Source of the DNA: Xylanibacter caecicola
GTDB taxonomy: Bacteria > Bacteroidota > Bacteroidia > Bacteroidales > Bacteroidaceae
Direction of reading: 5' to 3'
Length of the DNA: 64,000 bases
NCBI RefSeq assembly: GCF_013166515.1
Contig: NZ_JABKKJ010000001.1
Span: 310,001-374,000 of the forward strand
Every line of letters begins with the position of its first letter. Position 1 is the stretch's first letter. The notes beneath the pieces are model-generated. The model made no database searches and was not told the DNA's origin. It saw only the letters and a program-made list of their open reading frames with translations. Positions 1 through 8,372 of the stretch are shown here, piece after piece. Position numbers and translations under genes: made by a program.

Positions 1-1
1 C

Positions 2-1045
2 AACATCGACTTTGAATATGCCGGGCTGAAGAACTTCGGCGCCTTCGGTCTCGAGGCAGACAACTGCACATTTACACGTCACAACGCAGTATCAGGCTCA
101 TCGGCACTTAATATGGGAACAAGCGGAGCCGAGTTCCGCATAACAAACTGTACATTTACCGAGTGTGCAAAAAGCGCCATTGGGGGAGCAGCCAATTATA
201 TGACGCCCGTTACGATAGAAAACTGTACGATGACAGGCAACGGTACAGCCAATATGAACACTCCGCAGATAAACCTCACCACGGCGGCACAAGTGGTGAT
301 ACGCAACTGCCGGATAACGGGCAACCCGGCACACAATATGGTGGGAGGCATTGTGGTGTCAAACCTTGTAGGGCTGACAGGCGAACTCAATACGCTCATC
401 GAGGGCAACGAGATAAGGGACAACCGCTTCGGACTGGCAACATATTGTGAACAGACAGCCACGATAAAAAACAACATCATCGTGAACAACAACCATGAGA
501 CAAATCCTAACAACGGCGGCAGCGGTATCAATATCTACGACCCGTATAAAACACAGAGCACCATTATAACCGGAAATTACATCGAGGGCAACCTGTGGGG
601 CATAACCATAATCGGAGGTCGTGACGTCAACGTTGGAAAGACCGAGAACAAGAACGCCGCCGACTATAACCCCGGGCTCAACGTCTTTCTTAACAATGGT
701 TTCGGCGGCACCATATACGACTTGTATAATAATTCCGGCAACACTGTATACGCGCAGGGCAACCACTGGAAAAGCGTGGCAACGCAAGACCGCGAGAGTA
801 TAGAGACTGTAGTGTTCCACAAGAACGACAATTCTGCTCTCGGCGAGGTGATATTCATGCCGGCTCTCGATACCGACCCCACAGCCGTCGATGCCATTAC
901 CGCAAGCGATACCCGCACAATGATATACACACTTGACGGCAATGTCATTAATACGGCAGATACCGGAGAACTTCCTCGTGGAATATATATCATCAAGACT
1001 TTTGCAGGCAATACTGCAACTATACGCAAGATTGCCGTGAAGTGA
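2..1045 (+). CDS. Secreted right-handed beta-helix protein, 5' end outside window
   Basis: The open frame enters from the left edge (first full codon at base 2), so only the last 347 residues are visible. The sequence is a series of short Asn- and Gly-rich turns such as 'IENCTMTGN' and 'IRNCRITGN', repeated about every 22-25 residues. This is typical of parallel beta-helix (NosD/pectate-lyase-like) folds. The last ~45 residues fit a T9SS type A sorting tail: a 'YTLDG' turn, then 'LPRGIYIIK' and a final 'KIAVK'. That suggests secretion through the outer membrane and surface attachment or release. Substrate is unknown: the fold is shared by polysaccharide lyases, adhesins and non-enzymatic surface proteins. 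No catalytic residues can be assigned from this fragment. Confidence 0.8.
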   Translation, partial: NIDFEYAGLKNFGAFGLEADNCTFTRHNAVSGSSALNMGTSGAEFRITNCTFTECAKSAIGGAANYMTPVTIENCTMTGNGTANMNTPQINLTTAAQVVIRNCRITGNPAHNMVGGIVVSNLVGLTGELNTLIEGNEIRDNRFGLATYCEQTATIKNNIIVNNNHETNPNNGGSGINIYDPYKTQSTIITGNYIEGNLWGITIIGGRDVNVGKTENKNAADYNPGLNVFLNNGFGGTIYDLYNNSGNTVYAQGNHWKSVATQDRESIETVVFHKNDNSALGEVIFMPALDTDPTAVDAITASDTRTMIYTLDGNVINTADTGELPRGIYIIKTFAGNTATIRKIAVK

Positions 1046-1096
1046 TTAAAAAGGACACAAATGCGAACCCTGTTATAGTTCCATAAAAATGCGAAT

Positions 1097-1138
1097 AATG
1101 TGAGTTTGACGAATTTATTTTCCTTGTCAAACTACCCC
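1097..1138. repeat. Copy of an intergenic repeat segment (GTGAGTTTGACGAAT ... TCAAACTACCCC)
   Basis: This stretch after the beta-helix gene repeats the outer part of the nested palindrome at 1615-1837. Both contain a 'GTGAGTyyGACGAAT' block followed by an '(A/T)CAAACyACCCC' block. It appears to be a solitary half element lacking the palindromic core. Confidence 0.5.
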
Positions 1139-1184
1139 GGGACGGTGTATGAAAACTTAAAACATGCTGTACGGGTTTCTCCGG

Positions 1185-1536
1185 CATATGCGTTACGTTT
1201 CTATCTCATATGAGATGAAAATGTAACGCATATGAGATGGAAATGTAACGCATATGAGATAGAATCGTAACGCATATGAGATAGAATCGTAACGCATATG
1301 AGATAGAATCGTAACGCATATGAGATAGAAATCTGTAGCATATGGTAGAGAAATCTGTAGCATATGGTAGAGAAATCTGTAGCATATGGTAGAGAAATCT
1401 GTAGCATATGGTAGAGAAATCTGTAGCATATGGTAGAGAAATCTGTAGCATATAGTAGAGAAATCTGTAGCATATAGTACAGGAATCTGTAGCATATAGT
1501 ACAGAAATCTCCGGCATATGCTATGGAAATCTGTAA
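1185..1536. repeat. 22-bp tandem repeat array, 16 units without indels
   Basis: Sixteen units start with CATATG or CATATA at exactly 22-bp steps from 1185 to 1515. Units drift gradually from left to right: 'CATATGAGATAGAATCGTAACG' type becomes 'CATATGGTAGAGAAATCTGTAG' type, then CATATAGTA variants. The first unit (1185-1206) is an inverted copy of the AGATAGAA-type unit, so the array opens with a palindrome. A 22-bp period is about two helical turns, so each CATATG would lie on the same DNA face. There are no spacers, so this is not CRISPR. Because 22 is not a multiple of 3, all minus-strand frames stay open and produce spurious ORFs of ~100 residues. Confidence 0.9.
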
Positions 1537-1614
1537 CACCTGTTTAAGGATGCCATGCAATGTCCTTAAATATCGGATACAAGTCCGGCTGTGATAAAAA
1601 ACGCCTGACTCACG

Positions 1615-1837
1615 TTAAATAGTGAGTCCGACGAATTCATATTCCCTATTATATTACAAACCATCCCAGCCCCTCCTTTGGAAAAGGAGGGGACACGCAG
1701 GAGGTATTCAATTAAAAAAGGTGATGTATAATATAAACATACATATTATATATATGTAAGGTGTCCGCACAGCGTCCCCTCCTTTTCCAAAGGAGGGGCA
1801 GGGGTGGTTTGTCTGATTCGTCGAACTCACATTAAAT
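1615..1837. repeat. Nested inverted repeat, mobile-repeat-like
   Basis: Two arms face each other. The left arm (1615-1692) and right arm (1776-1837) share a TTAAAT/GTGAGT/GACGAAT outer block, an 'ACAAACCAyCCC' block and a core palindrome (1670-1692 and 1776-1798) reading CCCCTCCTTT...AAAGGAGGGG. The left arm carries an extra ~15 bp between outer and inner blocks. About 80 bp of AT-rich DNA lie between the arms. The organisation resembles paired REP/BIME-type elements. It contains no gene. Confidence 0.8.
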
Positions 1838-1907
1838 ATCATAAGTACCGTACTGATGATATTGTTCGATGATGTTAAGACAAACACATAGATAAATTGC
1901 AAATAGA

Positions 1908-1950
1908 TAAAGCGTAACGAATAGACATGCCTGACATTCGTTACGCTTTT
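1908..1950. terminator. 13-14-bp hairpin, likely bidirectional terminator
   Basis: AAAGCGTAACGAAT (1909-1922) is mirrored by ATTCGTTACGCTTT (1936-1949), with a 13-nt loop. The plus-strand copy ends in TTTT; the minus-strand copy ends in CTTTATCT. It sits between the beta-helix gene (plus) and the GLUG gene (minus). Confidence 0.6.
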
Positions 1951-1978
1951 GTCTTATGTGTGGCGTATCCGGTATAAA

Positions 1979-2062
1979 TAAAGTTCCCGAACCTTTCAAA
2001 TCTCTGTAAATCCACGGTGTCTTGATAACCGGGTTTACCGATCCGAAAAGTTCGGGAACTTG
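1979..2062 (-). terminator. Long structured 3' UTR hairpin of the GLUG-protein gene
   Basis: AAGTTCCCGAAC (1981-1992) pairs with GTTCGGGAACTT (2050-2061). A second internal pairing is GTAAATCC against GGGTTTAC. Read on the minus strand the outer stem ends in CTTTATTT, starting about 20 bp after the GLUG stop codon. Confidence 0.65.
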
Positions 2063-2080
2063 ATGTTTCAGAGAATCAGC

Positions 2081-5000
2081 TTACTTCTTGTTGATAAGCT
2101 TCACTGTTTCCTTGCTTCCGTCGGAGCGTGTCACCACAACGATATACATTCTTCCGTCACCTGCCGCAGGCTGCTCGACAAGCATTCCCGCCGCATTGTA
2201 ATATACCGCCTTTACGATATCCTTGCCGTTGACTATGCCGCTTATGCCGCTTGCGGTGTATGCAACCTTTATGGCATACTCTTTAGTCAGCTCTCCTACT
2301 GTCGCTTTCACGATGACGTCTGCATTGACATCCGTCTTGAAGTCCGCCGTGTTGCCGTTGAATACAATGTCGGCACAGTTTGAGGTCCATGTCACCACAT
2401 CCGGAATACCTACATGGAACGCACTTGTGACATTGTCGAAAGTGTCACCGTCCGACAGTATCAGCTCGGCAGCGTGGAAGAGAGCGGTGTCGTTCTTCTC
2501 GAATGCCGCTATGACGGGCAGTGAGTAGTTGTCCACGGATACAAATCCCTCGCCCATGTCGAGCGTGGCAAGTTCCTTGCGCGATATTGCCGTGCCAAGT
2601 CCTTCAACATCGTTCGTGCATGTGTTCTCGTCTACATAGTATGTATTCTCAACCTTGTTGTCGGCGGTCCATACCTTGCCGTTGTTCAGCGTGCTGATGC
2701 CCACTATCGAGCCGCATGTGTCCGCCGGTGCGACAATCTTGCCCGCGTTGTAGCAGTTGTAGAATGATGTCTTGGCTTTTGTCGGAGTTCCTACCAGACC
2801 GCCAACCTGCGACTTACCGGTTATCTTGCCTGTGTTGTAGCAGTTTGTGAACGTTCCGCTATTGGCACCGGCAAGACCTCCTATCGAGCATGCGTCGGTA
2901 GCTTTTGTACCGTCAGTCTCCGATGTTGATGCCACGTTGCCCGAGTTCCAGCAGTTCTCGATCACGCCGTTTGTCGGGGCACCCCATGCAATAAGTCCGC
3001 CTGCACGGTAAGCCTTTGCCGTTATATTACCGGTGTTGTAGCAGTTTATCATCTTTGGAGACGTTCCGGCAAATGCCGATGCAATACCTCCCACCATCTG
3101 GTTACCCTCGATATTTCCGCTGTTGCTGCAATTGTCGAGGTATACATGTGTTGTCACATATCCTACGATGCCTCCGCCTTGGTTACCGTCGGCAACGATG
3201 TTTCCGCTGTTGCTGCAGTGGCTGAACACCACCGGATTATCTGCCGTGCCTGCATTCACATAGCTTCCTGCTATTCCTGCTGCATATATATTCTTCTCAG
3301 AAAGGATGTTGCCCTCATTGTGGCAGTCTGTGAAACTTGTTCCTGCCGTATATGATGTTATGATGCCGGCAGTCGGTGCGCTTGAAACGACCTTGGTCGA
3401 TATTGCGCTGATGTCTCCGGTGTTGTAACATCCCGTGAATGTATATCTTGCGTTTGCAGCAGCCGTTGATGATGTCGGTGTGGCAGCTACGAAGCCGGCA
3501 ATCTTGTGACTTGCCGTTATGTCCGCCTCGTTGCGGCAGTCCGTGAAGATGTAGTCGGGAGCATCCTTCGAGCCTACGGCATTTGCCACCAGACCACCTA
3601 CCACTCCAACCGTGGTATTGTTTTTTATCTCGAACTCACCCCTGTTGTAGCAGCGTGTGAATGTAGATGCCAGCGAGTTTCCGATCAGTCCTGCCGTGTA
3701 CGATGCGGCGGTCGTACCGGTGTTTACAATCTTTCCCTCGTTGCCGCAGTCTGTATATGTCACGCCGGCCTGGGCGTATGGGGACAATCCTGCCACGTAT
3801 GTAGCCGAACCGCTTATCGTTCCCTTGTTCACAACCCTGTTCAGCTTGGCGCCGGTGTAGATATATCCTGCCACGCCTCCGGCATAAGCCTTGGTTGTTG
3901 TTACGTTTATGCCGTTTACAACATTGTCAAGACTTCCGTACAGTTTGTCCACTATTCCTGCCGCGTATGTATATGCTGATGTCATTGTACCTTCGAACGT
4001 TATGTTCTTCAGCATACCTTCCGCGCCGATGGTACCAATTGCCGCACCTGCCTGGTTGGCAGTCATCTTCAGTGCCAGTCCTTTCACGGTATGGTTGTCT
4101 CCGTCGAGCGTACCGTTCAGTACGGTTGTTCCGTCGGCAGCAAGCTTGCTTATATCCTTACCGTTGAAGTCTATGTCGGCAGCTACCTTTATGTACATGC
4201 CGGTCATGTCGTTCATGGTTGCAGACATATACGATGCCAGTGCATTCCACTCTTCCGCATTGTTTATTATATACGGGTCAGCTTCCGTACCTGCTCCTGA
4301 CAATGGGTTTGCCGGAAGCGACTTGATAAGTATAGGCTTTATCACGCCCGCCGTGTTCTTTGCATACAGAGTGTCGGTCAGCACAGTCTCTGCCGTGGCA
4401 GGAGATTTCAGTGTGTTTCCCTCTATCGAGAATACCGTTCCGTCTGCCAAGCTCCATTCGGCATCATTGCACAGTGTTGCGTCTATGTGAAGGTCAAAGG
4501 CGTTGTTTCCGTTAGGAATACTTAGTATCACCTTACGTGCAGCCGCTACTTTCTCTTCGTTTGCAAATTGTTTTAGTGCCGGATACATGCCCTTTGTGAA
4601 ATCCCATAGTGATGCATCGAAGTTCTCAAGTGCAGTGCCTGATGTAAGCACATCGGTCTCAACTCCCGTCATACCTTCGGCATCGGCATTGCTGTTTGCT
4701 TTCAGCGGTATTAGCTGTGCATCCCAATATACATCCTTGCAGGTCTTTGTTCCTGCCAGACCTCCTATGGCTCCAATTGTTGCAGAGTTTCCGCAGTATA
4801 CGGTACCCACGTTTATGGATGTAAACACGTCGTCCTTGCCTACACCTGTAGTGGCTGTTGCGGCAAGTGCACCGGACAAGCCGCCGGCATTGTCGTTCTC
4901 TGCATATACCGTACCGTAGTTCATACAGTTCTTGATGATACATCCGCTTGCAGAACCGGTAATGCCTCCGGCACGGTTCAGGTTCTTCTTATAGTTAGTG

Positions 5001-8000
5001 GCTATAAGCTCTACTCTGATGTCACCCGTGTTCACGCAGTTTTCTATAGTTCCGTATGCCGTACCGGTTATACCGCCAACCTGCATGTATCCTGAAGTTA
5101 TGTTTCCGGCGTTATAGCAGTTTACGATATGACTCTCTTTCAGTGCCTGTCCGGCGATACCTCCAACCCAGCACGAAACTCCGAGTACGTCGGCATAGTT
5201 CTTACAGTTCTCCACACGTCCGTAAAGATAGCCTACCAATGCTGCCGATGTGCCGTATAACGTGAGGTCGGCATCCGCCGCTATCGTGAGGTTTTTCAGT
5301 ACACCGTCTGTTGCGATGCGTCCCATAAAACCGTTGTACGATTTGCAGCCTTTGGTGTCCAGTGTTCCCGGTTCTCCGTTTTTAGGCTCTGTTGTCCATG
5401 TTATGCAGTTCAGTTTCATCTTGTGTATGGCATATCCCTTACCGTCGAACGAACCGGCAAACTGGTTGTGCGCATCTGTCGACGAGCTGTTTATTCCGAT
5501 GAACTTCTCGTCATACTCAAGGTCTATGTCGTTGGTCATCTCAAAGAATGTCTCGGGGAATGTCTGTCCCTTCGTCGTTGTGGCTTCAGACAGTGCTATA
5601 AGGTCTGCCTTGGTCTTTATGAGATACGGGCTTTCTGCCGTTCCGTCACCTTCAAACGGTATAGGCGCTATGCTTATCGTGTGATATGCCTGCACACTGC
5701 CGTTTACCACGAACAGCGTGTCCGTACCGAACTCTTCGCCTATCTTTATGCTGTTGTTGTCGATGATTGATGCATAGTGACCGTTTGTGTACAGTTTTTT
5801 GTCTTTTACAAAGTAGAACTTCGTGTTGCCGAGCGGAGTAAGCCTTGCATCGGAAGACAGTTTCTTGAAACTGCTCTTGCTGTCCGGTATTACGGCAGAT
5901 GCACTGTATTTAGCCGCTTCTGTTTCTTCCAGACCTTTTATACGCGGGTAGTTGCCTTCGGTAAATACCCATACCGATGCGTCAAATCCCTTCGGACCTG
6001 TTGTCGATGTCAGTTCGGCAGTGGATACACCGAAGCGAGTAGAATAGAAATTGGTAATCTGGTTGTTGAAGTATACGTTCTCCAGTACAGGCGTTGTCTC
6101 CGGTTCTATTGTACCGATAACTTCGCGGCATTCGTTCTTGTCGTACATGTAAGTCTCTGCTGCAACGGACGCTGATGTGTAGCAGTTGCGCACTTCGGAC
6201 TGTATGTAGTTGCCGTCGTTATCCGGGCTATATTTGTAAACCTGTCCTATGATACCTCCGGTCTTCCTTGAGTAGCAGTGTATACGGCCTGCCGAGTAGC
6301 AGTTCTTTACGTTTCCGAATAATCTTCCTACCACGCCGCCTACCATTGACTCGGCACTGTAGCCCACAACCTGACCTGCAAAGAACGAGTTCTCGAGTGT
6401 TCCCATTGACAGGTTTCCTGCCACGCCACCGAGAATCTGCTCTACATATTGGTCGTAGCGTACCATGCCGGTGAAGTAAAGGTTCTTTCCGTCAGACTTG
6501 AAAAGGTTACCAACTATACCTCCTGACGGGTAGTCCTTTCCGTAGGCATATACCGTGGTATTGGTTGCGCTGCTGTTGAATATGCCGCCGTGAACCTCTC
6601 CTGCCACGCCGCCTACATATCCCGCTCCGCTGATCACGCCGTTTGTCACGTGACAGTTGTCAGCTCTGTTTACAATACCTGCAACTCCTGCAGCCACTAT
6701 GCGGCTGGTATTGGTAACTTCAGGCGAGTTCACGGTTATGTTCTCTATGTCTCCGAGCGTCCAGCTTACAAGACTTCCTGCATAGTAATAATCAGACGTT
6801 ATCACCGGCTTCTCAAGAACGATGTTCTTCAGTACCGAAACCGTGTCGCACATACCGAAGAGTCCGGCATATTTATCAAGGCTTCCGTTCACGTTAAGCC
6901 CCCTGATGGTATGTCCTTTTCCGTCGAGCACACCTGCGAAGCGCTGTCTCCATGTGGAGCCTATTGCCTCGAAGCGATAGTTGCCCATGTCAATGTCATT
7001 GGTAATCTCGAAGTACTTGCCTATGTATGTACGTGTATAGGTGTTGTTGTAGTACGTTCCTACATAGTTGTCGTCCTGGTTTACCCTGTCGGCAAGCAGG
7101 ATGAGATGGTCAAGAGATGATATCTTATACGGGTTCGCCTCAGTTCCTTCGCCTTCAAATTCAGATACCGACAGTTCCGGATAAGAGAAAGCATTGTCTG
7201 CCGTCAGTGTTCCCGTCAGCATGCGTCCTGCATAATATCCGGTGGTGAGCAGCGACCAGTCGCTCCATGTAATGGTTGTGTTGTTGTCTGCTGCCGCCTT
7301 GTCTGTGGTTATGGTCTGTGAGTATTTGGTCAGATTTCCGGCTTCGTTGAATTCCGTGCACTTTATGGTGCTCCAGCTTCCGCTGGTGTTTATCAGTGCT
7401 ACCTGTGACCTTATCGTTGCGGTGCGGTCCCTGTTGAGGTCGAACTCTACAGGCAGTCCGGCATTGAAGAAGTTCTTTACGGTAAGCAGGTTCGCTGCCG
7501 TCTGCTCTATGCGCACGGCGTATCTTTTTGCTCCGTCTTCGTTCGTATACTGTATTGTTCCGTTGCCTCTTTCTATCTTGAGGTTGTAGTATGCTCCTAC
7601 GAACTTGTCGGCTACAGTACCTTCGGTTGCCCATACCGCCCACCATGTAGAAATGTCGAAGTTTCCGTCAGCATCTACCGTACCGGTAATCTGTGATGTC
7701 TTGTTCACCGTACCGTCAGCATTGATTACTCCCACGAACATTCTTCCCAATGTCGCGTCAGTATAGAGATACTGTCGCGGTATGGTCACCTCGCCCGTGG
7801 CGGTGTTTACATGCGCACGCACGTCGTGTCCTGCCCAGAAGCGTTTGATGGTGATACTGTCGCCTTCGTTGTCGGGTTCTACTGTCACACTGCTTCCTCC
7901 GTCAAAACTCGAGGTGCTGAGCGTGTTGAATGACAGTACATACTCGCCGCTGAGTTGGGCTGTGGATGTTGGCGGAGCCTTTTGCGTGTAGGCACGCTTT

Positions 8001-8230
8001 GCTCTGCTACTCTGCGCTGCAAGGGACAGGTCTGCCTTGAGAGCCGTGTTGCCCGCAATTTTAAGCGAAGGCATTGCACCTGTGTCGAATACAGGCACCT
8101 GTATGTCAGGCGCTGCTTTTCCTGCAGGGTTTTCCACGGCACTCATACTCTCAATCCCTTCCTGTGCGTTTGCGCTTATTGCCACGAACATCGTCATGAC
8201 TGTAAGCAGAAAAGAATAAATCTTTCTCAT
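2081..8230 (-). CDS. Giant GLUG-motif surface protein, T9SS cargo
   Basis: The protein has 2049 residues. An N-terminal signal peptide (about 1-22, ending 'ISANAQ') is followed by a unique ~340-residue region. Three large GLUG-repeat blocks then start near residues 360, 860 and 1315. Each opens with a 'G(D/E/A)GT...PY.I' linker, which marks modular duplication. The repeats contain runs such as 'NCYNTGKITGKSQVGGLVG', the GLUG signature known from IgA1 proteases and many Bacteroidetes surface proteins. An Ig-like domain lies near 1940-1985. The last ~60 residues resemble a T9SS sorting tail. No protease or glycosidase catalytic motif is visible, so adhesion or structural display is the cautious reading. 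The M6 protease gene ends 142 bp upstream, so the two may be co-transcribed. The start is supported by the signal peptide. Confidence 0.85.
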   Translation of the reverse strand: MRKIYSFLLTVMTMFVAISANAQEGIESMSAVENPAGKAAPDIQVPVFDTGAMPSLKIAGNTALKADLSLAAQSSRAKRAYTQKAPPTSTAQLSGEYVLSFNTLSTSSFDGGSSVTVEPDNEGDSITIKRFWAGHDVRAHVNTATGEVTIPRQYLYTDATLGRMFVGVINADGTVNKTSQITGTVDADGNFDISTWWAVWATEGTVADKFVGAYYNLKIERGNGTIQYTNEDGAKRYAVRIEQTAANLLTVKNFFNAGLPVEFDLNRDRTATIRSQVALINTSGSWSTIKCTEFNEAGNLTKYSQTITTDKAAADNNTTITWSDWSLLTTGYYAGRMLTGTLTADNAFSYPELSVSEFEGEGTEANPYKISSLDHLILLADRVNQDDNYVGTYYNNTYTRTYIGKYFEITNDIDMGNYRFEAIGSTWRQRFAGVLDGKGHTIRGLNVNGSLDKYAGLFGMCDTVSVLKNIVLEKPVITSDYYYAGSLVSWTLGDIENITVNSPEVTNTSRIVAAGVAGIVNRADNCHVTNGVISGAGYVGGVAGEVHGGIFNSSATNTTVYAYGKDYPSGGIVGNLFKSDGKNLYFTGMVRYDQYVEQILGGVAGNLSMGTLENSFFAGQVVGYSAESMVGGVVGRLFGNVKNCYSAGRIHCYSRKTGGIIGQVYKYSPDNDGNYIQSEVRNCYTSASVAAETYMYDKNECREVIGTIEPETTPVLENVYFNNQITNFYSTRFGVSTAELTSTTGPKGFDASVWVFTEGNYPRIKGLEETEAAKYSASAVIPDSKSSFKKLSSDARLTPLGNTKFYFVKDKKLYTNGHYASIIDNNSIKIGEEFGTDTLFVVNGSVQAYHTISIAPIPFEGDGTAESPYLIKTKADLIALSEATTTKGQTFPETFFEMTNDIDLEYDEKFIGINSSSTDAHNQFAGSFDGKGYAIHKMKLNCITWTTEPKNGEPGTLDTKGCKSYNGFMGRIATDGVLKNLTIAADADLTLYGTSAALVGYLYGRVENCKNYADVLGVSCWVGGIAGQALKESHIVNCYNAGNITSGYMQVGGITGTAYGTIENCVNTGDIRVELIATNYKKNLNRAGGITGSASGCIIKNCMNYGTVYAENDNAGGLSGALAATATTGVGKDDVFTSINVGTVYCGNSATIGAIGGLAGTKTCKDVYWDAQLIPLKANSNADAEGMTGVETDVLTSGTALENFDASLWDFTKGMYPALKQFANEEKVAAARKVILSIPNGNNAFDLHIDATLCNDAEWSLADGTVFSIEGNTLKSPATAETVLTDTLYAKNTAGVIKPILIKSLPANPLSGAGTEADPYIINNAEEWNALASYMSATMNDMTGMYIKVAADIDFNGKDISKLAADGTTVLNGTLDGDNHTVKGLALKMTANQAGAAIGTIGAEGMLKNITFEGTMTSAYTYAAGIVDKLYGSLDNVVNGINVTTTKAYAGGVAGYIYTGAKLNRVVNKGTISGSATYVAGLSPYAQAGVTYTDCGNEGKIVNTGTTAASYTAGLIGNSLASTFTRCYNRGEFEIKNNTTVGVVGGLVANAVGSKDAPDYIFTDCRNEADITASHKIAGFVAATPTSSTAAANARYTFTGCYNTGDISAISTKVVSSAPTAGIITSYTAGTSFTDCHNEGNILSEKNIYAAGIAGSYVNAGTADNPVVFSHCSNSGNIVADGNQGGGIVGYVTTHVYLDNCSNSGNIEGNQMVGGIASAFAGTSPKMINCYNTGNITAKAYRAGGLIAWGAPTNGVIENCWNSGNVASTSETDGTKATDACSIGGLAGANSGTFTNCYNTGKITGKSQVGGLVGTPTKAKTSFYNCYNAGKIVAPADTCGSIVGISTLNNGKVWTADNKVENTYYVDENTCTNDVEGLGTAISRKELATLDMGEGFVSVDNYSLPVIAAFEKNDTALFHAAELILSDGDTFDNVTSAFHVGIPDVVTWTSNCADIVFNGNTADFKTDVNADVIVKATVGELTKEYAIKVAYTASGISGIVNGKDIVKAVYYNAAGMLVEQPAAGDGRMYIVVVTRSDGSKETVKLINKK

Positions 8231-8372
8231 GTTGAGTGGTGATGAGGACCTTGTTGTTTTTCTTGTTATGCCGTGCAGACCTGCTTTGCCCGTGGCGCGT
8301 CCTCGTTATCGCCGGCGGAGCGGGTCTTACGGTTTTTCTTTTTTTATGTGCGTGTCGTCCGTGCAGGCTTTG

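Noticed and set aside
1185-1536. CRISPR array
   Set aside because: Units follow each other without spacers, and there are no cas genes nearby.
1193-1560. Three overlapping minus-strand ORFs of 100-119 residues with repeating 'YATDFSTICYRFLYHMLQ' text
   Set aside because: They are a by-product of a 22-bp DNA repeat that keeps all frames open. They lack a credible start and have no family resemblance.
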